64,000 bases of DNA from Bacteroidia bacterium (GTDB lineage Bacteria; Bacteroidota; Bacteroidia; Bacteroidales; UBA932). The stretch lies in contig JAUNNZ010000002.1 in the NCBI GenBank assembly GCA_030537315.1, positions 36,188 to 100,187 on the forward strand, given 5' to 3'. Shown here piece by piece: positions 44,111 to 53,105 of this stretch. The translations under genes were made by a program, and so were the position numbers. Within the stretch, counting starts at the first letter, position 1, and the number at the start of each line of letters is the position of its first letter. The notes under the pieces are model-generated. The model searched no databases. It saw only the letters and a program-made list of their open reading frames with translations, and was not told the origin of the DNA.

Positions 44111-45451
44111 TTAATTATTTATGGATTGTTCGTGTTCTTTCACGAGTAATGTCGCGGCAGCTCCGCAGACGAGCAGTACGCTCGCGGCGATGAACATATT
44201 GACCTGTGCTCCGCCAACCAGGTTGAGGATGAGTCCGCCCAAGGCGGCGGCGATGATCTGCGGGAGGCAGATTGCACAGTTGAACAGGCCCAGATAGGTT
44301 CCGATATGGTCTGTGAGGGCGTTGGTCACGAAGGTGAACGGAATGGCCAGCATCGCGCCCCAGACGACTCCGATCAGGAGGAAGCTGACGATCAGCAGAT
44401 ACTGGTTGTGCAGGAAGAATACGGACAGGAAGCCCGCGGCTCCGATCAGGAGGCTGACGGTGTATGCCTGGCGCAGGGTCTTGAATCGCGGAATGGCGAA
44501 AGCCCACAGCATCGCGCCTATCGCCTCGACGGCAAAGAGGACGCCCACCCAGTTGCCTGCGGCCTGGTAGCCGGAAGAGGCGGCGTCGGTGGTGCCCCAG
44601 CAGGTTTCGGCGATGGCTCCGTTGGTGTATGTCCAAAGGAAGAGGAAAGCTGCCCAGCAGAAAAACTGCACGAGGCTGACCGTCCAGAAGGTCTTGGGGG
44701 CGCGCTTGAGGAGCCTGATGAATCCCGGGTTGTCTTCCTTCACCGCTTCTGCGGCATCAAGTCCGTGGAATTCGGCATATTCCTGCGGAGGCATTTCCTT
44801 TACTTTAAAGAAGGTAAAGAGAACGCACAGGATGAGTATGGCTGCGCCGCAGTAGAAACTCCAGATCACTGAATCGGGAATAATACCTTCAGGCGCCGTG
44901 TTCGCGAGACCGATCCAGGTAAAGAATATAGGGAAGAGATATCCGACGAGGCTTCCGGCGTTGCAGAGGAAGCTCTGGATCGAGTATGCCTTTGCCTTCT
45001 GCTCCTCGCACACCATATCGCCCACCATCATTTTGAACGGCTGCATCGCCACGTTGATGGAGGTGTCAAGGAAGATGAGGGAGAAAAGTCCGAACCACAT
45101 CGCTGCGTTGAGGCCGAGGAAAAGGTACGCCTTTCCAAGGTTGAAGCTGCCGGCGTTCGGCAGGAGCATCATCACGGCGACGGCCACGATGGCGCCGACC
45201 AGAAGATAAGGCTTCCTGCGGCCCATGCGGCACCAGGTCTTGTCTGACCATTTGCCGATGAGCGGCTGAACAATCATTCCCATGAGAGGGGGCAGTATCC
45301 AGAAGAAACTCAGCTGGTGCGGGTCGGCACCGAGAGTCGCGAATATGCGGCTGATGTTTGCGCTTTGCAGGGCATACGCAATCTGCACTCCGAAAAACCC
45401 GAAGTTGAGATTGAAGAGCTGCCAGAAAGAAAGGCGGTGTTGGTTTGCCAT
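44111..45451 (-). CDS. MFS sugar transporter (SLC45/maltose-type)
   Basis: Inner-membrane symporter, likely bringing maltose or glucose into the cytoplasm. I choose the ATG at 45451 (MANQHRLSFWQL), 446 residues; 14 extra upstream residues would be unlike the family. About twelve transmembrane helices can be seen. The loop 2-3 motif PLIGKWSDKTWCRMGRRKPY near residue 62-82 is typical of MFS proteins of this group. It is the first gene of the starch locus and opens the operon leading to susCD. A palindromic TGTTTCGAAACA lies 15 bases upstream. Confidence 0.9.
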   Translation of the reverse strand: MANQHRLSFWQLFNLNFGFFGVQIAYALQSANISRIFATLGADPHQLSFFWILPPLMGMIVQPLIGKWSDKTWCRMGRRKPYLLVGAIVAVAVMMLLPNAGSFNLGKAYLFLGLNAAMWFGLFSLIFLDTSINVAMQPFKMMVGDMVCEEQKAKAYSIQSFLCNAGSLVGYLFPIFFTWIGLANTAPEGIIPDSVIWSFYCGAAILILCVLFTFFKVKEMPPQEYAEFHGLDAAEAVKEDNPGFIRLLKRAPKTFWTVSLVQFFCWAAFLFLWTYTNGAIAETCWGTTDAASSGYQAAGNWVGVLFAVEAIGAMLWAFAIPRFKTLRQAYTVSLLIGAAGFLSVFFLHNQYLLIVSFLLIGVVWGAMLAIPFTFVTNALTDHIGTYLGLFNCAICLPQIIAAALGGLILNLVGGAQVNMFIAASVLLVCGAAATLLVKEHEQSINN

Positions 45452-45465
45452 GGTTAATGTTCTAG

Positions 45466-45477
45466 TGTTTCGAAACA
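45466..45477. promoter_or_regulatory. Palindromic candidate operator upstream of the starch locus
   Basis: TGTTTCGAAACA is a perfect 12-base palindrome 15 bases before the MFS start codon. Palindromes of this form can be repressor operators; no regulator is assigned. Confidence 0.3.
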
Positions 45478-45539
45478 ACCGCAAGATAGGCAAATCAACG
45501 ATATCTTTTCCGTGCGCGTGACAGATTGCTTGAATTTTA

Positions 45540-45579
45540 CGACGAAATTGAAGAAATTAGCGACGAATTGTTAACTTTG
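45540..45579 (+). promoter_or_regulatory. Direct repeats and -7 box in front of the first LytTR gene
   Basis: CGACGAAATTG at 45540-45550 and CGACGAATTG at 45561-45570 are direct repeats 21 bases apart (two helical turns). They lie just before a TAACTTTG -7 box at 45572-45579. This layout fits a LytTR-type binding site; autoregulation is inference. Confidence 0.45.
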
Positions 45580-45603
45580 CAACGTTATCTCATTCTATTT
45601 TTG

Positions 45604-46305
45604 ATGAAAAGCGGAAAATACTATATCTGGCTAATTCTTGTTTTCGCGGCGCTCCATCTCTTCTGCTGCGTGTCCTGCAGGGCGTTAAACGTTGCAGATG
45701 AACACGTTTTGACATTGCTTACCATCGCGATGACCTTTATTCTCTGCTACAAGCGTGAGATGAAGATTTTCTCTATGATTTCGGCGGTCATCATCGTCAA
45801 CGTGATGGCATATCTGACGGGCAATTCCCTCCCGAAACTGCTCACCCCGCTGATGGGAGATACGGTATGGGTCTATGCCACATCCACCTTTGTCACCACC
45901 CTTGTCCTGGGCTTCTCCTTCGAATTCGTCATGAACCTCCTCAGCAAGGGGCGGAAGGAGCGGCAGCAGTTCAGGCAGAGATGGATCGTCCACCTCAATG
46001 ACCGCATAGTACCCGTCAAGACAGAACAGATTGCCTATTTCTTCTCGGAAAGCAAGAGCAACTACCTCGTCGCTGACGACGGCAACAAATACCTCATCGA
46101 CGCCACGATAGAATCCATAGAAAGGGACTTGGACCCCGCCGGATTCTTCCGCATCAACAGAGGAAGCATCGTGGCGCTGTCTGCCATCGACAGCGCAAAG
46201 AAAAAGGCCGGACGCTACGTGGTGGAAGTCCACCCGGCGCTCGGCCTCAATATGGTTGTCGCCCGTTCAAGGGTTGACGCTTTCCTCGCCTGGCTCGCCC
46301 GCTAG
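45604..46305 (+). CDS. Membrane-anchored LytTR-family transcription regulator
   Basis: Start set at ATG 45604 (MKSGKYYIWLILV; 233 residues) because the TAACTTTG promoter at 45572-45579 lies downstream of the next possible upstream start. Residues about 6-115 hold four hydrophobic helices; residues about 130-233 are a LytTR DNA-binding domain (IVPVKTEQIAYFFSESKSNYLV, then GFFRINRGSIVALSAID). It lacks a response-receiver domain, so it probably senses a signal in the membrane directly. It is divergent from the starch locus and is the only regulator adjoining it; no SusR-like protein is present. Confidence 0.85.
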   Translation: MKSGKYYIWLILVFAALHLFCCVSCRALNVADEHVLTLLTIAMTFILCYKREMKIFSMISAVIIVNVMAYLTGNSLPKLLTPLMGDTVWVYATSTFVTTLVLGFSFEFVMNLLSKGRKERQQFRQRWIVHLNDRIVPVKTEQIAYFFSESKSNYLVADDGNKYLIDATIESIERDLDPAGFFRINRGSIVALSAIDSAKKKAGRYVVEVHPALGLNMVVARSRVDAFLAWLAR

Positions 46306-47096
46306 AGCCCGTACCAGCTTGCGAAAATCCTGTTCCAGAGTTTCTTCGGCAGTATCCGGCTTATCGGAATGGATGCCTTTTGAACAAGTGTAGCTATCAC
46401 GTAGTTGCACTTCGGATTCTCCTTCATCACGATCTTGGAAATCTTTCCGGCAAGATATTCGGGTTTCAACCCCGTTCTTTCGTCATTCTCCATCCCCTCG
46501 ATAGAGGCCTTGTAAGACGGATAGGTTTCGTATGCCTCTGCGCTTTCGACCTTCTTGCGCGAGCCCGTGAAACCTGTTGCAAAATCTCCAGGCTCAATCA
46601 CGACCACCTTGATGCCGAACTGCTTGACTTCAAGCCTGAGCGCGTCGCAGTAGCCCTCGATGGCGAATTTCGAAGCTGAATAGAACCCCTGGAACGGCAG
46701 TCCCAGCTTGCCTGCAATCGAGCTGAAGCAGAAAATCTTTCCGCCGCCCTGTCTGCGCATAACCGGAATAACCTGATGGAGGAATCGGACCATTCCCATG
46801 AAGTTGACGTCCATCTGTCTCTGAGCCTGAGCCATGCTTGTGAATTCGAGCGGTCCGCCGATGCCCATACCGGCATTGTTGATGAAGACGTCGATGCGTC
46901 CTTCGGCATCGACAACCTGTCGCACTGCGGCCTCCACATCCTCGTCGGAAGTGGCGTCCGCCCTGATGTATGTTACTCCGGGGATGAAATCCTTGGCGGT
47001 TCTGTGCGTGCCGTAGACGGTGTGCCCGTCAGCCGAGAGTCTTTCAGCCATGGCCTTGCCAAAGCCGGACGTGATTCCTGTGATCAAGATTACCAT
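46302..47096 (-). CDS. Short-chain dehydrogenase/reductase
   Basis: The 264 residues have the classical SDR signature: ITGITSGFGKAMAERL at the N-terminus (TGxxxGxG), NNAGMG near residue 74, the catalytic Ser near 132 and YSASK near 146. The substrate cannot be predicted. It converges on the LytTR gene with a four-base overlap of stop codons. TATATTTG at 47101-47108 ends four bases before the ATG. Confidence 0.93.
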   Translation of the reverse strand: MVILITGITSGFGKAMAERLSADGHTVYGTHRTAKDFIPGVTYIRADATSDEDVEAAVRQVVDAEGRIDVFINNAGMGIGGPLEFTSMAQAQRQMDVNFMGMVRFLHQVIPVMRRQGGGKIFCFSSIAGKLGLPFQGFYSASKFAIEGYCDALRLEVKQFGIKVVVIEPGDFATGFTGSRKKVESAEAYETYPSYKASIEGMENDERTGLKPEYLAGKISKIVMKENPKCNYVIATLVQKASIPISRILPKKLWNRIFASWYGL

Positions 47097-47100
47097 ATTG

Positions 47101-47108
47101 CAAATATA
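47101..47108 (-). promoter_or_regulatory. -7 element of the SDR gene (leaderless type)
   Basis: Minus-strand TATATTTG, followed by CAAT and then the ATG. It overlaps the stop-codon side of the upstream flavoprotein gene. Confidence 0.5.
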
Positions 47109-48284
47109 CTATTTTTCAGATGCGATTGTACGGGCGACCGTGTAGCCTGTGGACCATGCTGCCTGAAGATTGAACCCTCCCGTGATTGCGTCGATGTCAA
47201 GAACCTCTCCGGCGAAGAACAGTCCCGGATGAGTCTTGCTTTCCAAGGTGTTCAGATCGATCCCGGAAAGGTCGACGCCACCGCAGGTAACGAACTCTTC
47301 CTTGAAACGCGCCCGCCCGACGATCTGGTATCCGTCGGCCGTGAGCGTGTTCACCAGCTTGTTGACTCCCTTGTTTCCGAGTTCCTGCCAGCGCAGGTCA
47401 CTCCTGATGCCCGAGCGCTGCAGCAGATGCTGCCACAGGCGGTCCGTCATCCCCTCGGGGTGCGCGTTTGAGATGAATTTTTTCCCATTGCCGGAAATGC
47501 TGGAAGCCAGAATCCGACGAACTTCGGATTCCGTGCTGTCAAGCCAGTTGACAAGCAGCGTGGCGCGGTATCCGTTGTCTGCAAGATGCCTTGCGGCATA
47601 TGAGCTGAGCTTCAGCGTGGCCGGCCCGCTTACGCCCCAGTCGGTGACCAGCAGCGTGCCGTGGGAGCGGAATGCGGTTCCAGCCAGGCAGAGCCCGACA
47701 TTTTCAGCCACGGTTCCCATAAGCGAGCGGAGGCTTTCGTCTGCGATTTTGAAAGTGAAAAGCGAAGGAACCGTGTTGGTGATCGAAACGTCGTCGGGCA
47801 GGAGCGTCTCGAGGGCGGCCTTGCCGCTGCCTCCGGCAGTTACGACAACGAAGTCGGCATCCAGCTCCGATATGCGGGCGACCCTTCTGTTGCAGATGAC
47901 CTTCACGCCCAGTTCGCGCATCAGGCGCTCCAGCGTGCGGACAATCTGCATTGCGTCCTGGCTGACGGGGAAGACGCATTCGTCCTCCTGTGTCAGCAGC
48001 GCCACCCCTTCTCTCTCGAACCATTCCATCGTATCCTGATGGCTGAAAGTCCTCAGGGCCCTTTTCATCACCTGCTCCCCGCGCGGATATGCTTCGGCGA
48101 GGCGGGAAATGCCGGCAAAGGAGTTCGTCAGGTTGCATCTGCCGCCTCCTGTGACGGCAACCTTTGCCAGAGGCTTTGGCCCGGATTCATAGACCGTAAC
48201 CTCCATGTCCGGCCGCCTGCGCTTCAATTCGATGGCGCAGAAACAGCCGGCGGCGCCGGCACCGATTACAACAGTTTTCAGCAT
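47109..48284 (-). CDS. HI0933/BaiN-type FAD flavoprotein
   Basis: Start at 48284 (MLKTVVIGAGAAGCF), 391 residues; a longer frame adds 17 residues with no family match and crosses the promoter. The FAD Rossmann motif is at 5-20, followed by the family signature AVTGGGRCNLTN near residue 41-55, and the C-terminal FFAGEVLDIDAITGGFNLQAAWSTG near 355-378. Relatives are uncharacterised oxidoreductases; one, BaiN, acts in bile-acid dehydroxylation, but that role is not implied here. A TATATTTG box lies six bases before the ATG. Confidence 0.92.
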   Translation of the reverse strand: MLKTVVIGAGAAGCFCAIELKRRRPDMEVTVYESGPKPLAKVAVTGGGRCNLTNSFAGISRLAEAYPRGEQVMKRALRTFSHQDTMEWFEREGVALLTQEDECVFPVSQDAMQIVRTLERLMRELGVKVICNRRVARISELDADFVVVTAGGSGKAALETLLPDDVSITNTVPSLFTFKIADESLRSLMGTVAENVGLCLAGTAFRSHGTLLVTDWGVSGPATLKLSSYAARHLADNGYRATLLVNWLDSTESEVRRILASSISGNGKKFISNAHPEGMTDRLWQHLLQRSGIRSDLRWQELGNKGVNKLVNTLTADGYQIVGRARFKEEFVTCGGVDLSGIDLNTLESKTHPGLFFAGEVLDIDAITGGFNLQAAWSTGYTVARTIASEK

Positions 48285-48290
48285 ATTGCA

Positions 48291-48330
48291 CAAATATAGG
48301 AAAGAGATAATAAGATTTTTACTATTTTTG
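48291..48330. promoter_or_regulatory. Divergent promoters for the flavoprotein and AraC genes
   Basis: Minus-strand TATATTTG at 48291-48298 (six bases from the flavoprotein ATG) and plus-strand TATTTTTG at 48323-48330 (22 bases before the AraC ATG). Confidence 0.55.
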
Positions 48331-48352
48331 TACAATCTGACGGTTCTGTACT

Positions 48353-49498
48353 ATGAACTATGTGTTTGGGTTCTGCATACCGGCAGTCTTCGCGCTGATA
48401 GGAGCGATTCTTCTTTTCCTCAAATCGATAAAAGGGAACAAGGCACAGCGCTCCATGGCCATCCTCCTGACTGTCATGAGCTTCGCGGCATTTATGTACG
48501 CGATGTATTTCAATGCGCCAAATGAAAACAGCATCTGGTTTGACCTCGCATACACGGCGACGGCCCCGTTCTGCGCGTCGCTGTTCTGTATGTTCGTCAT
48601 ACGCCTGACATCCACGAGCGGCTTCACAGGCAAGACCTGGCACCTTTTCATTGTCCCGGCTCTCTATGCCATTGCGGTATATGTCATAGAAATTTTCATG
48701 ACTCCGGAAGACAACTTGATGTATGTGGCGAATGTCACCCACGTTCCGGGTTTTTACGCAGAGACGACAAAGGCCTATGAGGTGATGAACCTTGTCGGAT
48801 ACACGATGTTCGGCGTCGGTCTTCCCCTGGAAATCGCCCTTGCCCTTGCATGGGCCGAAAACAGGCTTCGGAAGTACAAGAATCTCATCGAGGAATATTA
48901 TGCGACCAATGAGGGGAAGTCGATATATGCCAGCCATATCATCAACATTTGTATCCTTCTGATGCTTCCTGTCGCCGTTTTCCTGACTTTTGTCCCGATA
49001 AATGCGGAGGTTCCCGAGAAGATTGTCTGGACCATGATTGGTCTCGAATGCCTGCTGATCTTCTTCGTCGTGATATATGCATACAAAATATGCTACACGG
49101 CGGAGGACCTTGTTGAACTGATGGAGGAAGACGATCAGAACAACGCCCCTCTCACCACTTTCGAGAATCTTAAGGTTAAACTGAAGCAGCTTACTGACGA
49201 CGGAATATGTCTTGACCCCGACATATCGCTTATGACTCTGGCGAAAACCCTCGGCTCGAACAGAACGTATGTCCAGAAGGCGATAGCCGAGACATACGGC
49301 GTCTCCTTTTCCGACTATGTCAACAGCCAGCGCATCCGTCATGCCCTTGTCCTTATGCAGACGTTGCCTAGAGACGGCATCATCCTCAAGCAGATAGCGA
49401 CTGACAGCGGCTACACGTCATCATCTTCCTTCTACAGGAATTTTGAACTTTTCACGGGATATTCTCCGACCGAGTGGATGAACAAGAATCTCCGATAA
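48353..49498 (+). CDS. Membrane-bound AraC-family transcription regulator
   Basis: The 381 residues begin with about seven transmembrane helices (residues 1-250) and end in an AraC HTH domain (about 285-378: LMTLAKTLGSNRTYVQKAI, then LKQIATDSGYTSSSSFYRNF and TGYSPTEW). A short acidic linker joins the two (LVELMEEDDQNN). This membrane-plus-AraC layout is common in Bacteroidota and its signals are mostly unknown. The last A of the stop is the first base of the next ATG, so it is coupled to the CYTH gene. Confidence 0.88.
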   Translation: MNYVFGFCIPAVFALIGAILLFLKSIKGNKAQRSMAILLTVMSFAAFMYAMYFNAPNENSIWFDLAYTATAPFCASLFCMFVIRLTSTSGFTGKTWHLFIVPALYAIAVYVIEIFMTPEDNLMYVANVTHVPGFYAETTKAYEVMNLVGYTMFGVGLPLEIALALAWAENRLRKYKNLIEEYYATNEGKSIYASHIINICILLMLPVAVFLTFVPINAEVPEKIVWTMIGLECLLIFFVVIYAYKICYTAEDLVELMEEDDQNNAPLTTFENLKVKLKQLTDDGICLDPDISLMTLAKTLGSNRTYVQKAIAETYGVSFSDYVNSQRIRHALVLMQTLPRDGIILKQIATDSGYTSSSSFYRNFELFTGYSPTEWMNKNLR

Positions 49499-49965
49499 TG
49501 ATTGAGATAGAAAGGAAATTTCTTGTCAAAGGGGATTACAAATCCGAAGCATACGACAAAATACGCATCTGCCAGGGCTACCTCTGCTCTTCAGGCAGGA
49601 CCGTACGTGTGCGCACCTGGGGCGACACCGCTTTCCTGACCATAAAGGGCCCGTCCGATCAGGCCGGTCTCTCGCGTTTCGAGTGGGAGAAGGAGATTCC
49701 GGTGGAGGACGCCCTCCAGCTTCTCAAGATTGCCGAGCCCGGCATCATCGACAAGACTCGCTATCTTATAAAGAATTCAGACGGCATCCATATCTGGGAG
49801 GTCGATGAATTCCACGGCGAAAACGACGGTCTCGTCGTCGCCGAGATAGAGCTCGGCTCCGAAGACGAAAAATTCGCCAAGCCGGAGTGGCTTGGCGAAG
49901 AAGTGACCGGCGACCGCCGGTATTATAATTCACACTTGACGAAGAATCCGTTCAAGAACTGGTAG
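49498..49965 (+). CDS. CYTH-domain triphosphate tunnel enzyme
   Basis: Start at 49498 (MIEIERKFLV), which keeps the diagnostic ExExK motif at the very N-terminus and gives 155 residues. Further barrel motifs follow (VRVRTWGDTAFLTIKGP near 40, FEWEKEIP near 65, WEVDEFHGEN near 105, VAEIELGSEDE near 121). Family members are inorganic triphosphatases or class IV adenylate cyclases; bacterial ones like this usually hydrolyse tripolyphosphate. It overlaps the AraC gene by one base. Confidence 0.9.
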   Translation: MIEIERKFLVKGDYKSEAYDKIRICQGYLCSSGRTVRVRTWGDTAFLTIKGPSDQAGLSRFEWEKEIPVEDALQLLKIAEPGIIDKTRYLIKNSDGIHIWEVDEFHGENDGLVVAEIELGSEDEKFAKPEWLGEEVTGDRRYYNSHLTKNPFKNW

Positions 49966-49968
49966 CCG

Positions 49969-52404
49969 TCAATTTGCCACCATATTCTTGAATGCAGCGC
50001 CGAATGTAAGATATCCTACATTGCCGGCGATGGTGCCTTCGTTCTGTCCCCAGAGGAACGGCCAGTCGTCGAAGTTCTCGAAATGGTCAGGCTTTCTGAA
50101 CAGGACGCCCGGAGCCACGTTGCCCGGGATGAAGGAGAAGTCGGCCCGGTTGTTGCCGTAGAACACTGCCTTGGGGCGTGCGGCACCGACTGCGGCCACG
50201 AGAGAGTAGTTGTGGTATGGATGGCATCCGAACATATATGCTGCGGCCCTGTATGCCGCATCCTTTGACACGATGTCCGGGAAGTACTTGTTGGCAAGTG
50301 CCGCGGTCGTGCCGAGGCTGACGACGGAACCGCTGCCGGCCCAGTTGCCGAGGCCGATGGTCACGCCGTAAGGGTTATCCTCCTCAAGGCTCTTGAGGTA
50401 CTCGTTGTACTTCTCGACTCTCGGGCGGAGGCTCTCCTTGAACGCAGCGTCCTGGAATGGGATGGAATCAAGGGCCGAGCGGATGTCAACGCCCATTCCC
50501 TGCCAGTTGCCGCCATTGCCGCGAGGTCCCCTGCGAGGCATATTCTTCATAAGCTCGGTCGCTTCCTTGCGAAGCCTTGCGCCTTCCTTGCCCGCCTTGG
50601 CGGCAAGGGCGTCGTCATAACCGGCAAGCACGCGTGCAGCGTCTTCCAGGACAGCTGCCGCGCGGAGGTCGAGGCCCGGGTTGCGGCTTGTGAATGCCCA
50701 CATGTCGTCAGGTGTTCCGCTTGATTTGCCGTCGGCAGAAATCTGGTATGGCTTGAGCCTTGGGTCGTAGTGACGGCCGTCGGTGATGGCCGCAGCGTCG
50801 CCGAGGTGGTGGTAGTTGAAGAGGACGGAGTTGGACAGTGTCTGTGACATATGGCCGATCTGCGTCGCCTGTGCAACGATGTTGAGGGTTCCGTGCTTGA
50901 TGTACTGGATGATGTCAGGGATGCCGTCCGGGCGGTGCAGGTCAACGATGCGCATGTCCTCGTCGACGAAGGTTTCGTCACGCATAGGCTTGAAGAGGTC
51001 CCAGTACACGATAAGGCTCTGGATTACGCTGATGTTGGACCCGGTCTCAATATCGAAGTCACCCGCATCGAAGTAGCCGCCTACGTTGAGGCCCGGAATG
51101 AGCTCGAGAGCCTTGTATTTCGTGTCGGTGGCAGGGCCCTGAGAATGAAGGTCGAAGTGGTCGGTAGGTGCTGGGGCCTGGAGATAACCCTCCTTGAACG
51201 GCTCTCCGTGCCATACGCGATAGCCCTCGTTCACAAGCATATGGTTCATATGGATAGGGATCCATACATCGCTTGTCGCATCGGTGATCTTGTCATAGAC
51301 GCTGCTGTCGATGATGAAATTGCCCGTCTTGTTGTCACCGTACTTGATGTAATATACGCCCGGCTCCTTGACTTCGCTGAAGTCGAACTTGGCGTAGTTG
51401 TATTTGTAGTAGCGGCCCCAGACTGAAGTCTTTCCGGTGAAAGCCTTCACTTCCTTGCCGTCCTCGTTCACCTTGTAGAGCGATGCGGTTGCGCAAACCT
51501 TGTCGTTGGGGTCAAGTTCTATGACGGCGACCTTAGGCTGCTCCGGTACATATCCGACTTGTGAGAAGCCGATGTTTGGCTCTCTCACCCAGTTTTCGAT
51601 GGTGTTCGGGGTTACAGTCCAGCTGACGACCTTTCCGGTCTGTCCTGCCGGCAGGAAGGTGCGGAGCACATACCAGCCGTTCTGTGCGATGATGCGTCCG
51701 TCGAAGAGGTTGAGTTCGCTGTCAGAACTTACGGTTACCATATGCTCGGGATCTTCAGGAGCCATTATGATCTTGTGGCCGGTTTCGAGAGGAAGGGCGT
51801 CCACGAACTTGCCGGTACCGCGGTCATCGTAAGTCACGTATCCCTTGAACTGGCGTGGCTTCTCGCTGTTCGGGCGGACGGTGGTCTCGCTTGCGGTGTA
51901 GCGCGGGAACCTGTTCAGGCGGCCGTCCATCGTATAAGTCTTCTGCCAATATTTTGACGGCAGGAATTCGAGGTTGAGTCCGGCTTTGCCGACAAGGAAT
52001 TCAGGGACGGGTTCGTCAAGGTAAACGTCGATGCGGAAGGATGCGCCTTCGCCAGTCACGACAATGCGGGAGTCGAAGTCGTAGTCCTCATAGCGGAGCC
52101 CCACCTCGATGCTGTTGTCCTCGCGGTTGACTTCGCGCTTGGTCATCTTCGGTACGAGGTCCCACTGCTCCGGAGTGTTGCAGAGGCGGATTGCGCCGCC
52201 CTGAACGGAACGCACTCCGTGCTGGATGATTTCGATTCCGGAATTCTTCTCGTCATTGAATCCTCCGTCGAAGCTGTTGCTGTACACGAGGACATTGACG
52301 CCCCTGGCCTGATAGTATTCCAGGTCATTGATCTTGAGATCCTTGTCCGGTGCGGCGCAGGCTGCAAGAAGAAACAGCGCTGCGATAATTGGTGTCTTTT
52401 TCAT
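49969..52404 (-). CDS. GH9 glucanase lipoprotein
   Basis: The 811 residues carry a lipobox (ALFLLAACAA). An N-terminal beta-sandwich of unknown type covers about 25-270, a CelD-like immunoglobulin domain (GFSQVGYVPEQPKVAVI near 278) covers about 275-370, and the GH9 barrel follows. YFDAGDFDIETG near 450 holds the catalytic base aspartates and WGQNEGTIAGN near 790 the acid glutamate. GH9 enzymes act on beta-1,4-glucans and related polymers; the exact substrate is unknown. It stands alone, not in a SusCD locus. A TAATTTTG box at 52437-52444 lies about 32 bases before the ATG. Confidence 0.9.
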   Translation of the reverse strand: MKKTPIIAALFLLAACAAPDKDLKINDLEYYQARGVNVLVYSNSFDGGFNDEKNSGIEIIQHGVRSVQGGAIRLCNTPEQWDLVPKMTKREVNREDNSIEVGLRYEDYDFDSRIVVTGEGASFRIDVYLDEPVPEFLVGKAGLNLEFLPSKYWQKTYTMDGRLNRFPRYTASETTVRPNSEKPRQFKGYVTYDDRGTGKFVDALPLETGHKIIMAPEDPEHMVTVSSDSELNLFDGRIIAQNGWYVLRTFLPAGQTGKVVSWTVTPNTIENWVREPNIGFSQVGYVPEQPKVAVIELDPNDKVCATASLYKVNEDGKEVKAFTGKTSVWGRYYKYNYAKFDFSEVKEPGVYYIKYGDNKTGNFIIDSSVYDKITDATSDVWIPIHMNHMLVNEGYRVWHGEPFKEGYLQAPAPTDHFDLHSQGPATDTKYKALELIPGLNVGGYFDAGDFDIETGSNISVIQSLIVYWDLFKPMRDETFVDEDMRIVDLHRPDGIPDIIQYIKHGTLNIVAQATQIGHMSQTLSNSVLFNYHHLGDAAAITDGRHYDPRLKPYQISADGKSSGTPDDMWAFTSRNPGLDLRAAAVLEDAARVLAGYDDALAAKAGKEGARLRKEATELMKNMPRRGPRGNGGNWQGMGVDIRSALDSIPFQDAAFKESLRPRVEKYNEYLKSLEEDNPYGVTIGLGNWAGSGSVVSLGTTAALANKYFPDIVSKDAAYRAAAYMFGCHPYHNYSLVAAVGAARPKAVFYGNNRADFSFIPGNVAPGVLFRKPDHFENFDDWPFLWGQNEGTIAGNVGYLTFGAAFKNMVAN

Positions 52405-52436
52405 ATTGGTTGTGTGTTAGTGGACTTTGTGTCTTA

Positions 52437-52463
52437 CAAAATTACCCAATTTTTCTAACTTTG
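52437..52463. promoter_or_regulatory. Divergent promoters for GH9 and the HAD phosphatase
   Basis: Minus-strand TAATTTTG at 52437-52444 and plus-strand TAACTTTG at 52456-52463. The latter lies six bases before the HAD ATG. Confidence 0.55.
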
Positions 52464-52469
52464 CAATGT

Positions 52470-53105
52470 ATGTACAGGCACATCGTATTCGATATTGACG
52501 GCACTCTGATAGACACCGAAAAGACAGGAGTCCTTTCCCTTATTGACACTGTAAAGAGTCTGATGGGAACGGATATCCCCTATGCGGAAGCGTATAAGTT
52601 TTTCGGCATTCCGAGTTCGAAGGTGGGCGATATCCTCGGCTACAGGGGCGGTGAGGATTTCGGCGAGGTGTGGGAGCAGAATTTCATCCGCCTTTCCGAT
52701 ATGATAAAGCCTTTCGACGGCGTCGCAGAAATGCTCGCGGCCGTCAAGGCCGCCGGACGCGGCACGGGTTGCGTCACTTCACGCAACCGCTTCGAGTTCA
52801 ACAAGGACATCCATCTGGCGAAGCTCCTGCATTTCCTTGACCACACCGTCTGCGCGGAAGACACAGTCCTTCACAAGCCGCATCCCGACCCGCTTCTCAA
52901 ATATGTTTCTCTGGCCGAAGAGGCCCTGGGGACCCGTATCGACATGAGCGAATGCGTCTATATCGGTGACACCATGCACGATTATCAGTGCGCGGCTTCT
53001 GCCGGATGCGATTTCGCCCTGGCGGACTGGAGCCGCCGCGGCCTGCAGGGCATTCCTGCCAAGTATCATTTCACCGAGGTGAAAGATATTCTCAAATTGA
53101 TTTAA
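52470..53105 (+). CDS. HAD-superfamily phosphatase (phosphoglycolate phosphatase-like)
   Basis: Start at 52470 (MYRHIVFDIDGTLIDTEKT), 211 residues, with the catalytic aspartates in motif I at residues 8-10. Motif II is CVTSRNRFEF near 101, the lysine of HKPHPDPL near 132, and motif IV YIGDTMHDYQCA near 162. The cap is helical, as in PGP or beta-phosphoglucomutase-like enzymes. The substrate is unknown. It ends with a four-base overlap on the convergent lipoprotein gene. Confidence 0.9.
   Translation: MYRHIVFDIDGTLIDTEKTGVLSLIDTVKSLMGTDIPYAEAYKFFGIPSSKVGDILGYRGGEDFGEVWEQNFIRLSDMIKPFDGVAEMLAAVKAAGRGTGCVTSRNRFEFNKDIHLAKLLHFLDHTVCAEDTVLHKPHPDPLLKYVSLAEEALGTRIDMSECVYIGDTMHDYQCAASAGCDFALADWSRRGLQGIPAKYHFTEVKDILKLI

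Noticed and set aside
45526-45603. Earlier start for the first LytTR gene at 45526.
   Set aside because: The TAACTTTG promoter and the direct repeats lie after this start; the ATG at 45604 opens with a normal membrane helix.
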